DNA of 64,000 nucleotides from Massospora cicadina (GCA_022478985.1 JAKSZP010008032.1:103829-167828); one strand, 5' to 3'. Shown: positions 9,971 through 22,860, counted from the stretch's first letter. The notes: generated by a model not told the origin, from the letters alone. Made by a program: numbers and translations.

Positions 9971-12501
9971 GTATATATTCAAGTAAATAGGTAATTTTAC
10001 TGGCAGTAGCGTGACATTGGGTTTATCCTTTTAAAACTCCAAACTGGGATTTGGACACTGATACCTGCAGGTTATAAAGCAAATCTCAAAGCTAAATATA
10101 AAAAATAATTTAGGTTTAAAAGCCTTTGATCCCAATGTCAATGGCTGTCCAGAAACTAAATCCAATTTCAATTAATTCAACTAAAACTAATGATTGATTC
10201 AATTTTAAATTGAAAATTGAATTGTGACTATTACATGAGATGAATTCAATATAGTTCCAGCAATTGAAAACCCACCTTGCAAAAAATTGATTATTACACT
10301 ATCCAACACTTACAAAACAGGATTCCAAATGACCTAATTTGAACTACCATAAAGAGATTTCACAGGATCAAGTCAATCAAATACGATTTTATGTGATGTT
10401 CAGCTCAAGATTCACCAGAATTTCACTATTGGAGACTTAGTTTTAAATTATTAAAATGAGTTGCTCAGCTTTAAGTTCCAAAAACTTAACCCACTATAAA
10501 GGACTATTATAAGTATAAAGTCCTACCCTATAGGAACTACAACTTGGAAACCCTCAATGGAGTCCCCTATCAGCCCACCATCCATGGGAATTTCCCCAAG
10601 TCATATCAGCATAAAAATGAATAGAGGAATTGTTATGCAATTGCTGAGATCAATAATCCATCAGGGATATTCCCTCCCTGGTTTTATCCCCATACCAATA
10701 TATTCATTTTTGTCTGGTTTCCCTTTAATATCCCCCAGAATTCTTTTCTCCTTTGAATATTTTCTACTAGTTTTACCCAGCCACGCATTTCTCTGGCTCA
10801 TTCAGGTTAAGTAGAAAAGAAAGAAAAGAGAAAGCATACATTTCTAATATATATAATATCACAATGCTTGTGGGTATACAATATATTTTGTTGTTCCATT
10901 ATCTGTGCAGATAGATGATTACCATTAAAGATATTCAAATTTTCACCTCTTTTAAATAAAACTTTTTATTTTACTATTGTAAAATGATTGTACTAATTCA
11001 AAAACTTTCACAGAGATGTGAATAACAACTCACTAAAGTTACACTTTAAACAGAAAAATGCTATAGGAACGCATACAGAATAAATAATAAAAATTTATTT
11101 CTATATTTATAGATAAAAAAGTAAACTAGTTTTTTCTTAAAAAGCCAACCCTTCAGTTAATCCTATCTAGAAAGGCGCTCAATCTTAAACAATATGGAAA
11201 TTTTGTTAACTTTTTACTAATACTCTTGCACCTTTAAATAGTTATTGTAAACCAATACACTCAACTTTTTCTTTTTTATAGAAGGAAAACAGCCAATTTA
11301 GAAATTCAATGGTTGAATCATAAACTCTATGAGTTGTAAGTGGTTTTCAGTTTCAAAAAGTTTATATCAGCTTTCTGGAGAACACAGTGTAGCAAGCTTT
11401 GAAAAAGTTTATATAATTATTTTTTTATGTATATATATAATAAAACTAAAATTATGCTATTATCCAATATGTCCAAATTGGAGATGAAACTATGTGAGTT
11501 TAAAAGCGGTTAAGTCTCTGAACCATTAAATATGACCTTAGGTGCATAAACAAAACGCTCAGAAACAGCTGTATCAAAATAATAGCATGCTTCAGAAGCA
11601 TCAGGGAAAAAGCTAGAAGGAAACGTCATTATAAAAATAAGGCATTTGAAGTGGCATCAGTTGAAGAGAAGTCACCCAATTAGCCACATTTATAATTGTG
11701 CTAATATATCTTCTCTATAAACTCTTAACATTCAATCATTACAAAACATGTTAAACACTTTCTGAAGCATGACCTCTAATTAAAGCAAAATTGCATAGCA
11801 ACCTAGAGCATTGGATGCGTTCAGTTAATTTGGTACCAAGATACTTGGCTAGGTAATGGCTTTTAAGGCATTTACACTAAAATTAAGCAAGAGCTCTTTA
11901 TAGAAAAGATAGTTGTTCACTATAAAAATCCCACTATCATAACAATTAAAAACCACAAATATCACCACTTGGAAAAGTCTCTAAAATTCAAAAACCTAAA
12001 TTGTGATATAATCCAACCATAATTCAACTACCTAATATCAGAAATTAGTAGATTTCAAATAGTAATCAAGCTACCAATATCAGTTCAAATGTAAAAGTAT
12101 GAAAGTTAAGTATTGCTTTTAGGTAATTGAAGAGCCAGGGATATAATTTAAATTAAATAGATCTAAAAATGTTTAAAATGAGAAAATGGTATATCATACT
12201 GACAAAAACTCAACTGCAAACTAGATGGAGTGTCATTCTTTTCAGGTAAAAAGTGGATAATGCTACCCTAGAAATGAAGGCACTCCTGCCTAATAAATGA
12301 TAAACTTGATGCCTCTGGAACAGTGGAAGGAGACTAAAGGGTAAGAAGAAGTTTAAAAAGTTAAAATCTGCTTGAGAGTAGTAAAGGGAGGGCTTAAATA
12401 AACCTTAATCAATCTTGAGCCAAGTTCTAAGAAACATATCCAAAAAAATCTTGAAAAAAATTGATTTTAAATTTAGTAGGCTAGATAAATACAGATACTC
12501 A
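9971..12501. other. AT-rich DNA upstream of Ty3 element A1
   Basis: No supported gene. The plus-strand frame at 10,557-10,814 (85 codons) is open but matches nothing I recognise. The last five bases (12,497-12,501, ACTCA) are the left copy of the A1 target-site duplication. Confidence 0.5.
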
Positions 12502-13368
<867 letters not shown>

Positions 13369-13390
13369 AATTGGTACTCACTATAAGGGT
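13369..13390 (+). other. Primer-binding site candidate of A1
   Basis: Directly after the 5' LTR end (TCACA) the sequence reads AATTGGTACTCACTATAAGG. TGG two to three bases after the LTR is the usual start of a site complementary to a tRNA 3' CCA end. The same position in A2 reads AAGTGCTGCTCACTA, a related but degraded string. I did not identify the primer tRNA. Confidence 0.5.
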
Positions 13391-13699
13391 ACACTATGTA
13401 TAACACAAGTTTAAAAACCAACAAAATGGAGGGCGCACCAGCTGTAAGTGTTACTATCTGGGTAAGAAACGGCAATGGGGCAGAAGAAGATCGTATGGAT
13501 AGCCCACCAACCTTATAATTTGGAGGAGAACAGTTTAATGAATCTTGATACCAGAGTCTCACCGCCTTACCTGGCCTGCAGCTGAAGTAGTGAGTGACCT
13601 AACTCATGGCATATTAAACCCTGGTGATATTGCTTCCTGAGAAAGAGGTTCTTCTGTAGAGGACCCTCTTATGTACCTATATTAAACTCAAATCCTTCT

Positions 13700-14245
13700 T
13701 GATGCTTATAGCCAGCTTACCAATTTGACTACTTATGTCCGCAAATTTTCCAATCCTTCTTTGTTTCATATAACACACCTATTAGCTGCCCATCATGAAG
13801 AGCTACATTGACCATAGCAAACCATGATGCTTTAAGATTAGCTTACGATAGTTTATATGAACTGACCTCCAAACATATTGGAGCAGCTAATTCTGATGTT
13901 GAGGAAAACCGCAAATTCATTATTTAGTTGCATGAGAGGCTCACCACAATGGATACTACTGTAGTAAAGTATGTAGAGGAGGCGATGAAGAACTTCCATG
14001 ATGAATTACACGCCTCCACCGCTAGCACCCGCTCTATACTTGAGTATTTTGCCAAAGAACTTGAAAATCATGAAGAGCAAACTCGCCGTGACCTTTTGGT
14101 GCATGAGTCCACACCTTAACCTGGGGAGGAACAACGTGTGGCTGTGGTGGAGAGGCAACTAGCTAAAGCCTTGTGTCATGGAAATGGCAGAAGAAGTTTA
14201 GACTGGCCTTCCAGTCAGGATGCATAAGTACCCAAAAAGCAAGCC
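13700..14245 (+). pseudogene. A1 Gag leader/coiled-coil fragment
   Basis: A plus-strand frame at 13,928-14,119 reads as a charged helical segment (VVKYVEEAMKNFHDEL, ILEYFAKELENHEEQ) likely to form a coiled coil. Frames on either side are similar but broken by stops. Position after the 5' LTR suggests the N-terminal part of Gag. It is followed by a block that reads better on the other strand. Confidence 0.45.
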
Positions 14246-14249
14246 AGAA

Positions 14250-15535
14250 TGCCAGAAACATTGTCAACCAAATGACTTGATATGGAGTCAGGAATTGGGA
14301 AACGATGAATTGTTGGTGCAGCACAACCATAAGTATGACCTTGATGACAAACTACAATGAACCCACTCCTGACCCATGGAGCCTTGCTGCAGGGGGTGGG
14401 ATCACTGAGATAGTTTCAATGAGTTCCTCAGCATATGGGGTCATTTCAACTGGGGCGTCAAGGAGATGGATTCTCTCTTGCAATTGGTGGATGTAAGGCC
14501 ACAAGATGCTCATGTACTGGTACCAGAAGTTTGCAATAATGGGATTGTAGCGCCAAAAAATTGGACTCACTGAATCCATTTGATGATAGAGGGGGGCATA
14601 GTGACCAAGAGTACTGGTAGAGCCCATCTGGTATACAGACTGACAGGCCCCAGGGAAACGCCATCAGGGATGCAGTCAGAGGAATAATATAAAAAATTTT
14701 GTTTTTGGTTTTTTGGCAAAAATATTTCTGAATGAAAAGGAAGAGAATTTACCAACAATTTTCTCAGTGCTATACAACTGATTAGATAGTGGTCGATTGG
14801 GGTAGTGACAAGCTGGGATTGGGACCCTCAATTTTGACCTAACTGGAGAATTATTCGGGAATGGGCAGGTTTTTTCCTTGGGAACTGACATCAAAAAATT
14901 TAGTGGCAGGCCAAGTCGCTGTTGGTTCAACCTCGAACATCCAAACTGAGGCTTGGCTATGTTTCCAATGGTTGGCACAAGGGCATTTGGCCCAATGAGT
15001 GACAGGAATCCCCCAAAGCCACCCCACATAGGGGCGGGTCCATTTGGTTGAGAACAGGTTTGGGATGCCCAACCCACCCACGCTCGGTCACTGGGCTATT
15101 CATTTGGTCAGTGGCATCACATTGGCTGCAATTCCCAAACTGCTGACAGGGGGCTTCAAACCCTCATCAATGGTGCCCGATGATATAGCCTTGATCATCA
15201 TAGATGATCCCTGATGACTTTGGAAGGAAGGTGATTTGTTCAATTGACATATTAATCAAATTGGAACTGTTGGGCGTTCTAGCCAATACCTCAGTCTTCA
15301 TGCCTTTCCGGCCATTTGAGATCTGAGCATCAGCCAGATTGCCCCCTGAATTAGATTTGACTGATTTCAATTCAACAATCTCAGCACAGATTTTGCTAAT
15401 TCCCCATAACAGTTCTGCCGAGGTGAGTGTGGGTACTGGGGGTGGGATCCAAAGTGGAAGAGCTGTTACCCACCGCTCGTCTACTACATGAGCGAGATCG
15501 CCCTGATTAATGAGAGGTACCGCCATCCTCTTTGG
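14250..15535 (-). mobile_element. Minus-strand retroelement (Gag-like) block inside A1
   Basis: Protein-like frames run on the minus strand, opposite to A1. From high to low coordinate they are: 15,526-15,167 (contains GDLAHVVDERWVTALP then a Ser/Asn-rich stretch), 15,077-14,676 and 14,627-14,352 (contains a helical stretch ending in PYAEELIETISVIPPP). The VVDERWVTA motif recurs in element B at 23,915 and near 40,125, and the segment near 15,040-15,070 resembles plus-strand 24,440-24,510 of element B. I infer a Gag-region fragment of a B-like element inserted in reverse. Exact ends and TSD were not found. The ATG-initiated plus-strand frame at 15,488 begins inside this block. Confidence 0.45.
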
Positions 15536-16602
15536 TGTCTTATTACTTGGGAATGGGAAAATGGCCCAATCAACTTCCAGGAGATGTTCCCTGGGACTTA
15601 CACCTTGTCACATGTTGAGGATCTTGAGCGCCATCTATTGAATGAACCTTCTAGGGCTACCCCCAGTCTAGAGACTAAGGTTGCTCAACTGGAAAAGGAG
15701 CTATCCCTTAAAGCTTCTCTAGAGAATATAAAATATTTGGCCTGCTAGATTAGCGATCGTGAAAAAGGAACTCAAGAGGCCAAAACATCACTTGAAGGGC
15801 CTGCTCTGTTGAAGGATGTGCATAGTTGGTTGACGCAAGTTGAGCATAGCTATGAACAGCTTAAGGGGGACGTACAGTTACAAAACTCCCATCCACATGA
15901 TGATGAAGGGTGTAAGAAGATGAAGGAGGAGCTTAAAAAATGCGTGGGGGTGGTGGAAATTGACAACTAAAACCTAAGCACCCTTGTGTCACAACTCTAT
16001 TTCTAAAATCAAGGCACTGGAGAGTCAGTTGAAGAACTAGAAACTCAAAAGATTTGAATGGAAAGTCGATTGGCTCTATGTGAATACGCTCCCCAAAAGT
16101 CCATCACTGTCATGATAACCAGGCTTGAAGCTATTTAAGACCAGCTCAATCCACTCTCTTGCTCTTTTGATCAGTTAAACCTTAGCTCAGAAACCACGGA
16201 GACAGATGCTCCTGCAAATGATACCCTCTCTGGGGGTGACCATGGTTCATTCAAACCAACTTTAAGGACAAGTTCATCCCTGGCGAATGCAGCATCACTT
16301 CATCTTTATATGTCTATTAGGCTTCATGGAAGGGGCGACTGACCATCAGAAGGTCAAACACATCCTATCTTGTTTGGTTCGCATGGTCCAGGAGGTGATG
16401 GACCCCATATGGATTCTCTTAACACCTGGTCTGAGGTTAAGGAGGCCCTTATCAATTAGTTTGGCTCAAAACAAAGCTCAAGCATGAATTTAAATTTGCT
16501 ATGAGGCACGCCGACCAGGGGATGGACATTACCAAAGCTCAAAAAGCGAAAAAAAACTGGATGAACTAATCACTCAAACCAAAAGAAAATGACTGCTCAA
16601 AA
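15536..16602 (+). pseudogene. A1 Gag, central coiled-coil part, broken
   Basis: The plus-strand text reads as a helical, heptad-like protein (SLETKVAQLEKELSLKASLE) with several stops, then a segment ending MEGATDHQKVKHILSCLV. The latter matches A2 at about 50,800 (MEGATYRQKIQYILPCLI), which fixes it as Gag of this family. A1 has a longer coiled-coil N-terminus than A2. The frame is lost near 16,480 and the following block reads on the minus strand. Confidence 0.6.
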
Positions 16603-18420
16603 TAATGGGCGAAACATAACAATCAAGACACCAATCTACCAGGTAGGACAGCGCCAAGGCGATCAACCTACCATGGCGGAAGGGGAGGGGGATTAGGGGG
16701 CTCATCCTCAGTCTCATGCTCCTCTTTGGCGAGAGCGCGGGACAACGAGGAGAGCAAAGGGGTGGGGTGATCAGCGACATGGGAAGTGAGGACGCTAATG
16801 ATTGGTTTTTGAGGAAATCACTGTAGGACAGTAAGTCGCTGATGTATCTGGAAATGGTGGCCTCCGCCTTAATGCAGAGGGCAGGGAGCTGGGACAGTGA
16901 AGCCACGGAGGCGTGGGTGACTCTTGGGTTGGCCTGCGAGGCAGAAACCACTCTATGGATGGCTTCCTTAGAGCGCCTGTGGGCAAACAGAAGGGTCTGT
17001 TTGTGTGGTATGGATGTGGATGGCCTGATGATGGGAGGCGGGAGTTCCATGGCTAGCGCCACTACTGATGATTCGGCCATTTCATGGATGGTTTTTACAT
17101 CAGGGTGGGCAGCTGCCACAACTGAGAGCTGATGGTCCAAGTGGAACTCAAAGGCATCTGGTTGGGGGTGTAGAACTGTTTAGCGACTGGTTTGGGATTC
17201 TGTACCTGGATAAATTTGTCATATGTGGGCTTTGAGGCTTCAGTTAAATTACCCATCTCATTGGTTTCAGCCAATGAGGACCATGGGTTCAAGTCAAACT
17301 CAAAATTGGGGTCTGCGAATTGAAGTGGTGTAGCTGGCGATTGTAGGATAATGTGAGAACCCACATGAGTCCAAGCCATTTCCTGATTGGATGAGGTGCA
17401 AGTGGCACTGGGCGAGGCGCAAGTGGCACTGGCTCGAGGAAGGGGCTGGTTGGCTGCAGCGTGCACCAAAGCGGCAGCAGGCTTTGGGGGAGGGGGTAGG
17501 ATTGTACCCCATGCTGGAAAAGCAGTGGGGTGCGGGTCTAAGTGGGGGCCATGTGATGACAGCGCTGGGTCAGAGGAAGCCGCAAGAGAGGGGACATTTA
17601 TGCTTTGAGTGATCTAACTCAAAGCAGGAAGGAAAGATTGTCCTCCTGCCCTCAACATGGGCCCAGAATGGGTGGTCAGGGGCAGAGGGTATGATGGCGC
17701 GGGGTGGAAGTGACAACACAACTTTTAAATTATTGGGCTGATCATGGCAAATGTCCAAGGCCCAGCTAGGCGAGCAGCCCCATTAGGGACCACAAACTGA
17801 AGGATGGGGTTGGAGCCATACGTGGCCAACCCTTCCATCAACTCCTGATGGAGTACTGCGGGGGGAGATGTGTGGGCAACCCTGTGATCTGGACTACCAT
17901 GGTGGTGTCAGTGAGGGAGCTGGGTGCATGTTGTTGGTATGGATGTGCCCTTGAATACCAGGGGCACAGTAGCTGCAATGGCGGCGTCGGCTTCACAGGT
18001 GAAGCTGAGGTCAAAATACCCCTTAAGGGGGCGGAAGTCAATGAAACTGGCCAGCAGCATCACCGCCTGGGCCAGGTCAATAATTGCTTGTTCCTCATAC
18101 AGGAACAATCTCTCATACTCGACCCAAAGGCCAAAGTGGAGCTGGGAGTGGGGGAGAATGAGTGGGCTGCGAGGCACTGCCTGGGCACGTGCCAGGTGGA
18201 TGGCTAGATCTTTGGGCGGATTAAACTGACCCAAGGACTTATTGTGACTGGATGAACCAGTCTGAGCGCGTTTTCCTGTCGGATGGAAAATGCTGGGCGT
18301 GGTTTTGCCGCTGCCCCACATTAGAGCAGCTGGCAGCGAATCTGATGTCATTGGGAATTGACCAGGAGCGGCTGGCATTCAATTGATAATTGTATACTTA
18401 CTTACTATTCAAATAAAATC
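16603..18420 (-). mobile_element. LINE ORF1-only fragment inserted in A1
   Basis: The block is GC-richer than A1 and reads on the minus strand. The frame at 18,378-17,908 contains GYFDLSFTCEADAAIAATV, which aligns with LINE1 ORF1 (GHYIDVGFTEAALADHAATL) and LINE2 ORF1 (GWLDLGFESKKAADKAAVV). After a frameshift comes a segment like LINE1 ITFSNLP (QITGLPTHLPP), then a finger-like CFELDHSKHKC near 17,620 (CX4HX4C, first Cys not visible). Frames 17,469-17,095 and 17,140-16,574 may be the ORF1 C-terminus. No endonuclease or RT follows, and no poly(A) tail is seen. An 8-bp direct repeat GCTCAAAA flanks it (16,595-16,602 and 18,421-18,428), a possible short TSD. Confidence 0.6.
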
Positions 18421-18424
18421 GCTC

Positions 18425-19010
18425 AAAAGTGACTTTGATTGGAAAGATTCTTAAGTAAGCTTAAGCATGAAGAAGCAAGCATTCACGTGCATTAGCATAA
18501 GAAGAGGAGAGTCAGTGGTTGCCTTTGTGGAACAGTTCTATATTGAAGTGCAGACGTTATTGACTTTTAAAATTTTGACCTTGGACGATGCTGTTGCCAT
18601 TATCTTGACTGGGTTGGCATCTCACCCTCCTTTGACGATGCATATCACTTCTGTCAAATGCTATTTCCGCAACGTTAATGATATAAAAGAGGCTCTACTA
18701 GATGTTGCTGACTTCCACAAGCTTGAAGAACCTCGTGGAGTAGTATCCTGACCTCATGTTCTTACCATTGAGGATTAAAAGCCTAAGCCTCAGGTCCTGG
18801 CTAACAAATACAAAAGGAGACCCTTCAGATTATGGGCCCTGAGGAGCAAAACCAAAAGCCAAGTGGCTGGAATGCCCTCGGTGTGCATACTGCAACAAGT
18901 CGGGACACCATGATGCTGTGTGCTGGAAAAAGAAAGCCAACGCTGAGGAGCAAGAGCAGGGAAAAGAGATGTCAGCGTAGGGATAGGCACTCCTATTGCC
19001 AACGAATTTC
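18425..19010 (+). pseudogene. A1 Gag C-terminal part with CCHC knuckle
   Basis: The frame at 18,467-18,751 reads as Gag capsid sequence (VAFVEQFYIEVQTLLTF, then GLASHPPLTMHI) and matches A2 near 50,450-50,650. A different frame then encodes a perfect nucleic-acid-binding knuckle CAYCNKSGHHDAVC (CX2CX4HX4C) at 18,882-18,923, followed by Lys-rich sequence. The frame change and stops between these parts mean no intact Gag can be made. Confidence 0.75.
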
Positions 19011-19379
19011 ATGTGCCTGACTCATCTACTCAAATCATTCCATTACCTCTTGTTTGAAATACCCCTGGGGATGAATTTGAGGGGATTATGATGATGTAGG
19101 TTACTACGTAATAGGAGTACCCGCTGAAGTGGAGGTCCCTGATCATTTAAGTGCTGTTGATTGGATGCGACCACCATACCTGAGGATACATACCTTAGCC
19201 AAGTTTTGGGGTGTCCTGTGATTATTAATACCGCAGTGATGCGGATCAGCTCCTCGCTTGTTTAATTCGCCCTCTCCAGAGAGGTCACATCATGAAGTTC
19301 ATCTTGGAGAGTTATCCTGAGACAGCTCACAAACTAACCTCCACCTTCCATCTCAAGGAGGTCCTAGCTCTGTCTCCTA

Positions 19380-19840
19380 ACTTTGGGGAACACTAACTAA
19401 GGTGAAAGTGGTCATTCAAAAAGTCCAGGTGATGGCCATCCTGGATACTGGATCAACGGTGAATGTTATCTCCTCAAAATTGATGAAAAAGATCAAGTTG
19501 GCGCCTAACTTGGAGTACAATCAAGGGTTTGGAACTTCAGGCCAAACAACACCTGCGCCATTGTGGCATAATATTCCCTTCCCAGTAGAATTAGAAAGCT
19601 TATTTTATCAGCCCCTGCGGTGGCCTTGGACAACAACACCTATGACATGCTCATGGGTACTCAATTTATGATCGAATATGAGGGAATCATCAACATGAAG
19701 CAAGGTTTCCTTTTGTTACATAATTATGAAGTTTCTTTAGTTTTATCCAATAAAGATCCCAGCAAGAACGAATAATCTTATCTGGTTGAGTACCCATTTT
19801 CCGCTTTACCTTTACATCAAACCACCTCAGGACAAAACAC
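19380..19840 (+). pseudogene. A1 aspartic protease (retropepsin) domain
   Basis: AILDTGSTVNVIS with the active-site DTGS at 19,444-19,455 marks a retropepsin that would cleave the Gag-Pol polyprotein. It sits between Gag and the dUTPase-like domain. The frame opens at 19,402 and ends at 19,671; the rest of the domain (FMIEYEGIINMKQGF) continues in another frame. In A2 the same position reads ETWS. Confidence 0.8.
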
Positions 19841-20290
19841 AAAAAATTGCCTGATTCAATGGATTCTATGGATGGTATTCCGTTTTATGCTGTAGATGAG
19901 GTAGTGATTAAGCCGGGTGAACAAATAGTGGTTGACACAAAGATTACCCTCCAAATCCCACACCACTTCTTGTTGCATCTCATAAGTATTAAGGGTGTTA
20001 GCCCCTTGGAGCCTCAGGTATTGCCTGGCGTATTAAACCTAGCCTACCACAGGCCTATCACTCTTCTGTTGGGGAACCTCACCGGCAAGATTTTTTGGTG
20101 ATAAGAAAACATCAGAAGATTGGTAGAGGATTATTAATCCCAGTGGATGGCATTGAACAAATTCACTTCATTGGCTCTACATTGGATATGGGCCTGCCAA
20201 TGGATAACCTGATATGTACCTTACCCAATGTCCATATCTTGGATGAATTGACCCCAGCTGAACTTTTAAAAAGTTCACACTCTACTGGAA
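19841..20290 (+). pseudogene. dUTPase-like domain of A1
   Basis: The segment reads GIPFYAVDEVVIKPGEQIV, then VDTKITLQIPHHF, then GVLNLAYHRPITLLLGN, and after a +1 shift KHQKIGRGLLIPV. This follows the trimeric dUTPase plan: motif 1 (AGYDLYA..VVIPPGE), the TGI.I.IP strand, motif 3 (GVIDxDYRGEI.V.L.N) and the GDRIAQLI strand. The catalytic Asp of motif 1 is replaced (GIPFYA) and motif 3 Asp is Asn in this copy. Motif 2 (RSG) is not recognisable. Lying between protease and RT it would be part of Pol. dUTPase domains in fungal Ty3-like (Metaviridae) elements have been described. Catalytic activity looks unlikely here. Confidence 0.72.
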
Positions 20291-20302
20291 GACTTTAGTG
20301 AA

Positions 20303-21140
20303 ATGTTATCCAAATCAGATAATGACTATGGCCACTTGAAGGGCTGGTGCCACTCCATTGATGTGTGTGATGCTCATCCCATTCAGTCAAAACCTTACTG
20401 CAAGTCAAAGGTGGAGGAACAGCAGATGAGGACAGAACTCAAGCAGTTATTAGACGCTGGGTTACTAGTTCCTTCACAAAGCCCTTGGTATTCTCCCTCT
20501 TGATAATTAAAAAGTAGAACGGAGGTCATCAGATAGTCATGAACTATCATAAGCTAAATACCCTTACAAAAAGGATAGCTATCTTATTTCCCGCATTGAC
20601 GATGCCCTGGCCCAACTCTCTGGCTCTAACTTCTTCTCCGCCATGGACTTGGCTAGTGGCTATTGGCAAATGGACCTTTCTCCTGAAGACCAGGAGAAAT
20701 GTGCTCTCATTTGCAGTGAAGGTCTCTTTCAACTCACCCAATTACCTCAAGGGTTGTGTAACGCACCTGAAACTTTCCAGCGCGCCATGATTCAAATTCT
20801 GCAGGACCTGAAGTTAAGTTTCATCATTGTCTATTTCAATGACATCACGGTGCTCTCAAAAACCTTTAAAGAACCTCTTGATCACTTAAAGGAGGTGTTT
20901 TAACGCTTATGGGAATCCAATATTAAATTAAAAAATCAAAGTGAACCTTTTTCCAAAGGAAATTGGATTTCCTTGGACACTCCATTTCTCAAGGGGGAAT
21001 CCAAAACATACAAGATAAGGTTGAAGCAATTGCAAAAATGCCTCCTCCTAAAAATTTGCGGGATATACAGGTATTTCTAGGGATAATGGGGTATCATCAT
21101 CAATTCATCCTTTAGTTTGCACAACTCAGTGAACCTCTCG
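20303..21140 (+). pseudogene. A1 reverse transcriptase domain, broken
   Basis: Recognisable blocks in order are ELKQLLDAGLLVPSQSPW (fingers), MDLASGYWQMDLSPEDQEK (first catalytic Asp block), LPQGLCNAPETFQRAM, then IIVYFNDITVLSKT, where the catalytic YxDD box has become YFND. Frames change at about 20,505, 20,590-20,640 and 20,905, with stops. Homology continues to FLGHS.S (about 20,960) and LRDIQVFLGIMGY (about 21,055). This copy cannot encode an active enzyme. Confidence 0.88.
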
Positions 21141-21680
21141 TCTGCCTACTGTATAATAACACCACTTTCCAATGGGGCGATAAACAGAAGGCCGCTTTTG
21201 AGACGTTGAAGCTTCTGCTACAAAATCGTCCTATCCTGAGGCATCCTAACTATGGTAACCCATTTATTTTGTTTAATAAAATGTCTCATATTATGTCATT
21301 GGAGCCATCTTAGCGCAACTGGATGAAAACGGTGTTGATCATCCTGTATTCTATTTTAGCAAGATGCTGTAAAAGGAGGAATGCAATACAGTGTAACAGA
21401 GAAGGAGTGCCTTGAAGTTCTGTTAGCTGTAAAGCACTACCTCCCTTTCCTGTATGGGACCACTTTCACTGTGGTTACGGACTACGCTTCTCTAAAATGA
21501 TTACAGAACTTGAAGTATCCTACTGGCCAGTTAGCTCGCTGGGCTCTAAAGCTCCAGCATTACAACATGAAGATCAAACACCGTGCAAGAATTCATCACA
21601 TGAATGTTGATGGATTAACTCGTCTGCCAGTTCTTCACTTGGATAATAGTGAGGCAAGCCACTATATGACCTCTTAATGA
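21141..21680 (+). pseudogene. A1 RNase H domain, broken
   Basis: Shortly after the RT the plus strand encodes a Ty3-type RNase H: IGAILAQLDENGVDHPV, FYFSKML, VTEKECLEVLLAVKHYL, TVVTDYASLK, then the tether LQHYNMKIKHRARIHH and VDGLTRLP. At least two frameshifts and one in-frame stop interrupt it. A2 encodes the same domain at about 47,160-47,560 on the minus strand. Confidence 0.8.
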
Positions 21681-21699
21681 CCCCCAGGACTGGGAGGAT

Positions 21700-22860
21700 G
21701 AGGATGAGCCCATACAGAAAATGTTAGCCTGGCACTCCTGCAACACTAAATTGGAGAGTGAAACATTGTACAAGCAAGTGGGAGCAAAGTGGCTCCCTTA
21801 CCTTTAGCCCTCAGAACGTGTACCTGTTATCCTGAAAGCTAACTCCACCCTAGGACATGGAGGAGCTAAGAAAACCTATGAGTGGATTAAGGATCGGTAT
21901 TGGGAAGGAATTATGGAGTCTATTGTTGGAGTCTTGGATGCCTGCCTCACGTGTAAAAGCAATCCAGTTTCAAGAATAGATACCAATATCAGCCAACTAC
22001 CCCCCAACAACCATTCCATACCATTAGCCTGGATGTAGTAGGTCCTCTCACTCAGACTACTGGTGGAAACATATTCATCCTAGTAGGCATTAACCACTTC
22101 ACTAAGTGGGTTGAAGCCGTGGCTCTTCCTGCCCAACTATCCAAGGCCACAGCCAACTTTTTAAATTTACAATATTTTTACTTGTCATGGGTGTCCTCAA
22201 GTATTACTCCGTGACAGTGGTAAGAACTTCACCTCCAGAGTAGTCAAAATCCTGCCTACTTCCATGGGAGCCCAACAACTTTTCTCAGCTTCATATAATC
22301 CCTCTACAAATGGGACTGTTGAAAGAGAAAATGAAACCTTGGTTTTCATTATAAAAAAATGGCCTCCTCTGATCCACTTCACTGGGATCAATACCTACCC
22401 AGTGCTCTTATGGCTTACCAGATTAGCTATCAACAGATTTTAAAAAATGTCTCCATTCCGTGTCCTGTATGGGCGTGAACCAAGAATAACTGCCCTCTTA
22501 GCTAAGGATGTCTTCTCTAGTGGTGAGGAACCTGAAAAAGCCATGAAAAGATTAGCTCACCATATCACTCAGCTTCAATCCGAGGCTATGACAAACCTAG
22601 TTGAAACAGTCACTAAAGAAGGACTAGCTTCCAATGAGGTTTGGGCTCCCCTGCCTTCATTTCAAGTGTCTGATATGGTCTTATATTACCATATTTGCAT
22701 CACTCCTAGAAGCAGAAAGCTTGGATTAATTTGAAAGGGTCCATTCACCATCACTTACAAGAGAGGAAATGAGTACTCTATAAAATCCTTAGCTACAGGG
22801 ATTACCATTAATTGGGTACATGGCATTTCCTATGGCCTTATTCTCCCCCCAACATTCCTG
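21700..22860 (+). pseudogene. A1 integrase, broken
   Basis: The zinc-binding region reads LGHGGAKKTYEWIKDRYW and CLTC. The catalytic core follows with LDVVGPLTQTTGG, GINHFTKWVEAVALP, a region corresponding to DSGKNFTS, and SYNPSTNGTVERENE (D, D and E blocks of the DDE core). The C-terminal part MSPFRVLYGREPR and VSDMVLYY (22,447-22,734) is intact over 95 codons. No chromodomain is visible before the 3' LTR. Stops at about 22,030, 22,080 and 22,735 and several shifts inactivate it. Confidence 0.85.

Noticed and set aside
10557..10814. 85-codon plus-strand frame with aromatic/hydrophobic residues
   Set aside because: No recognisable domain or neighbouring signal; such frames are expected by chance at this length in this composition.
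16842..18229. Long plus-strand frames at 16,842-17,132, 17,387-17,612 and 17,848-18,229
   Set aside because: They are opposite a GC-rich minus-strand LINE ORF1 fragment with matching motifs; the plus-strand readings have no recognisable features.
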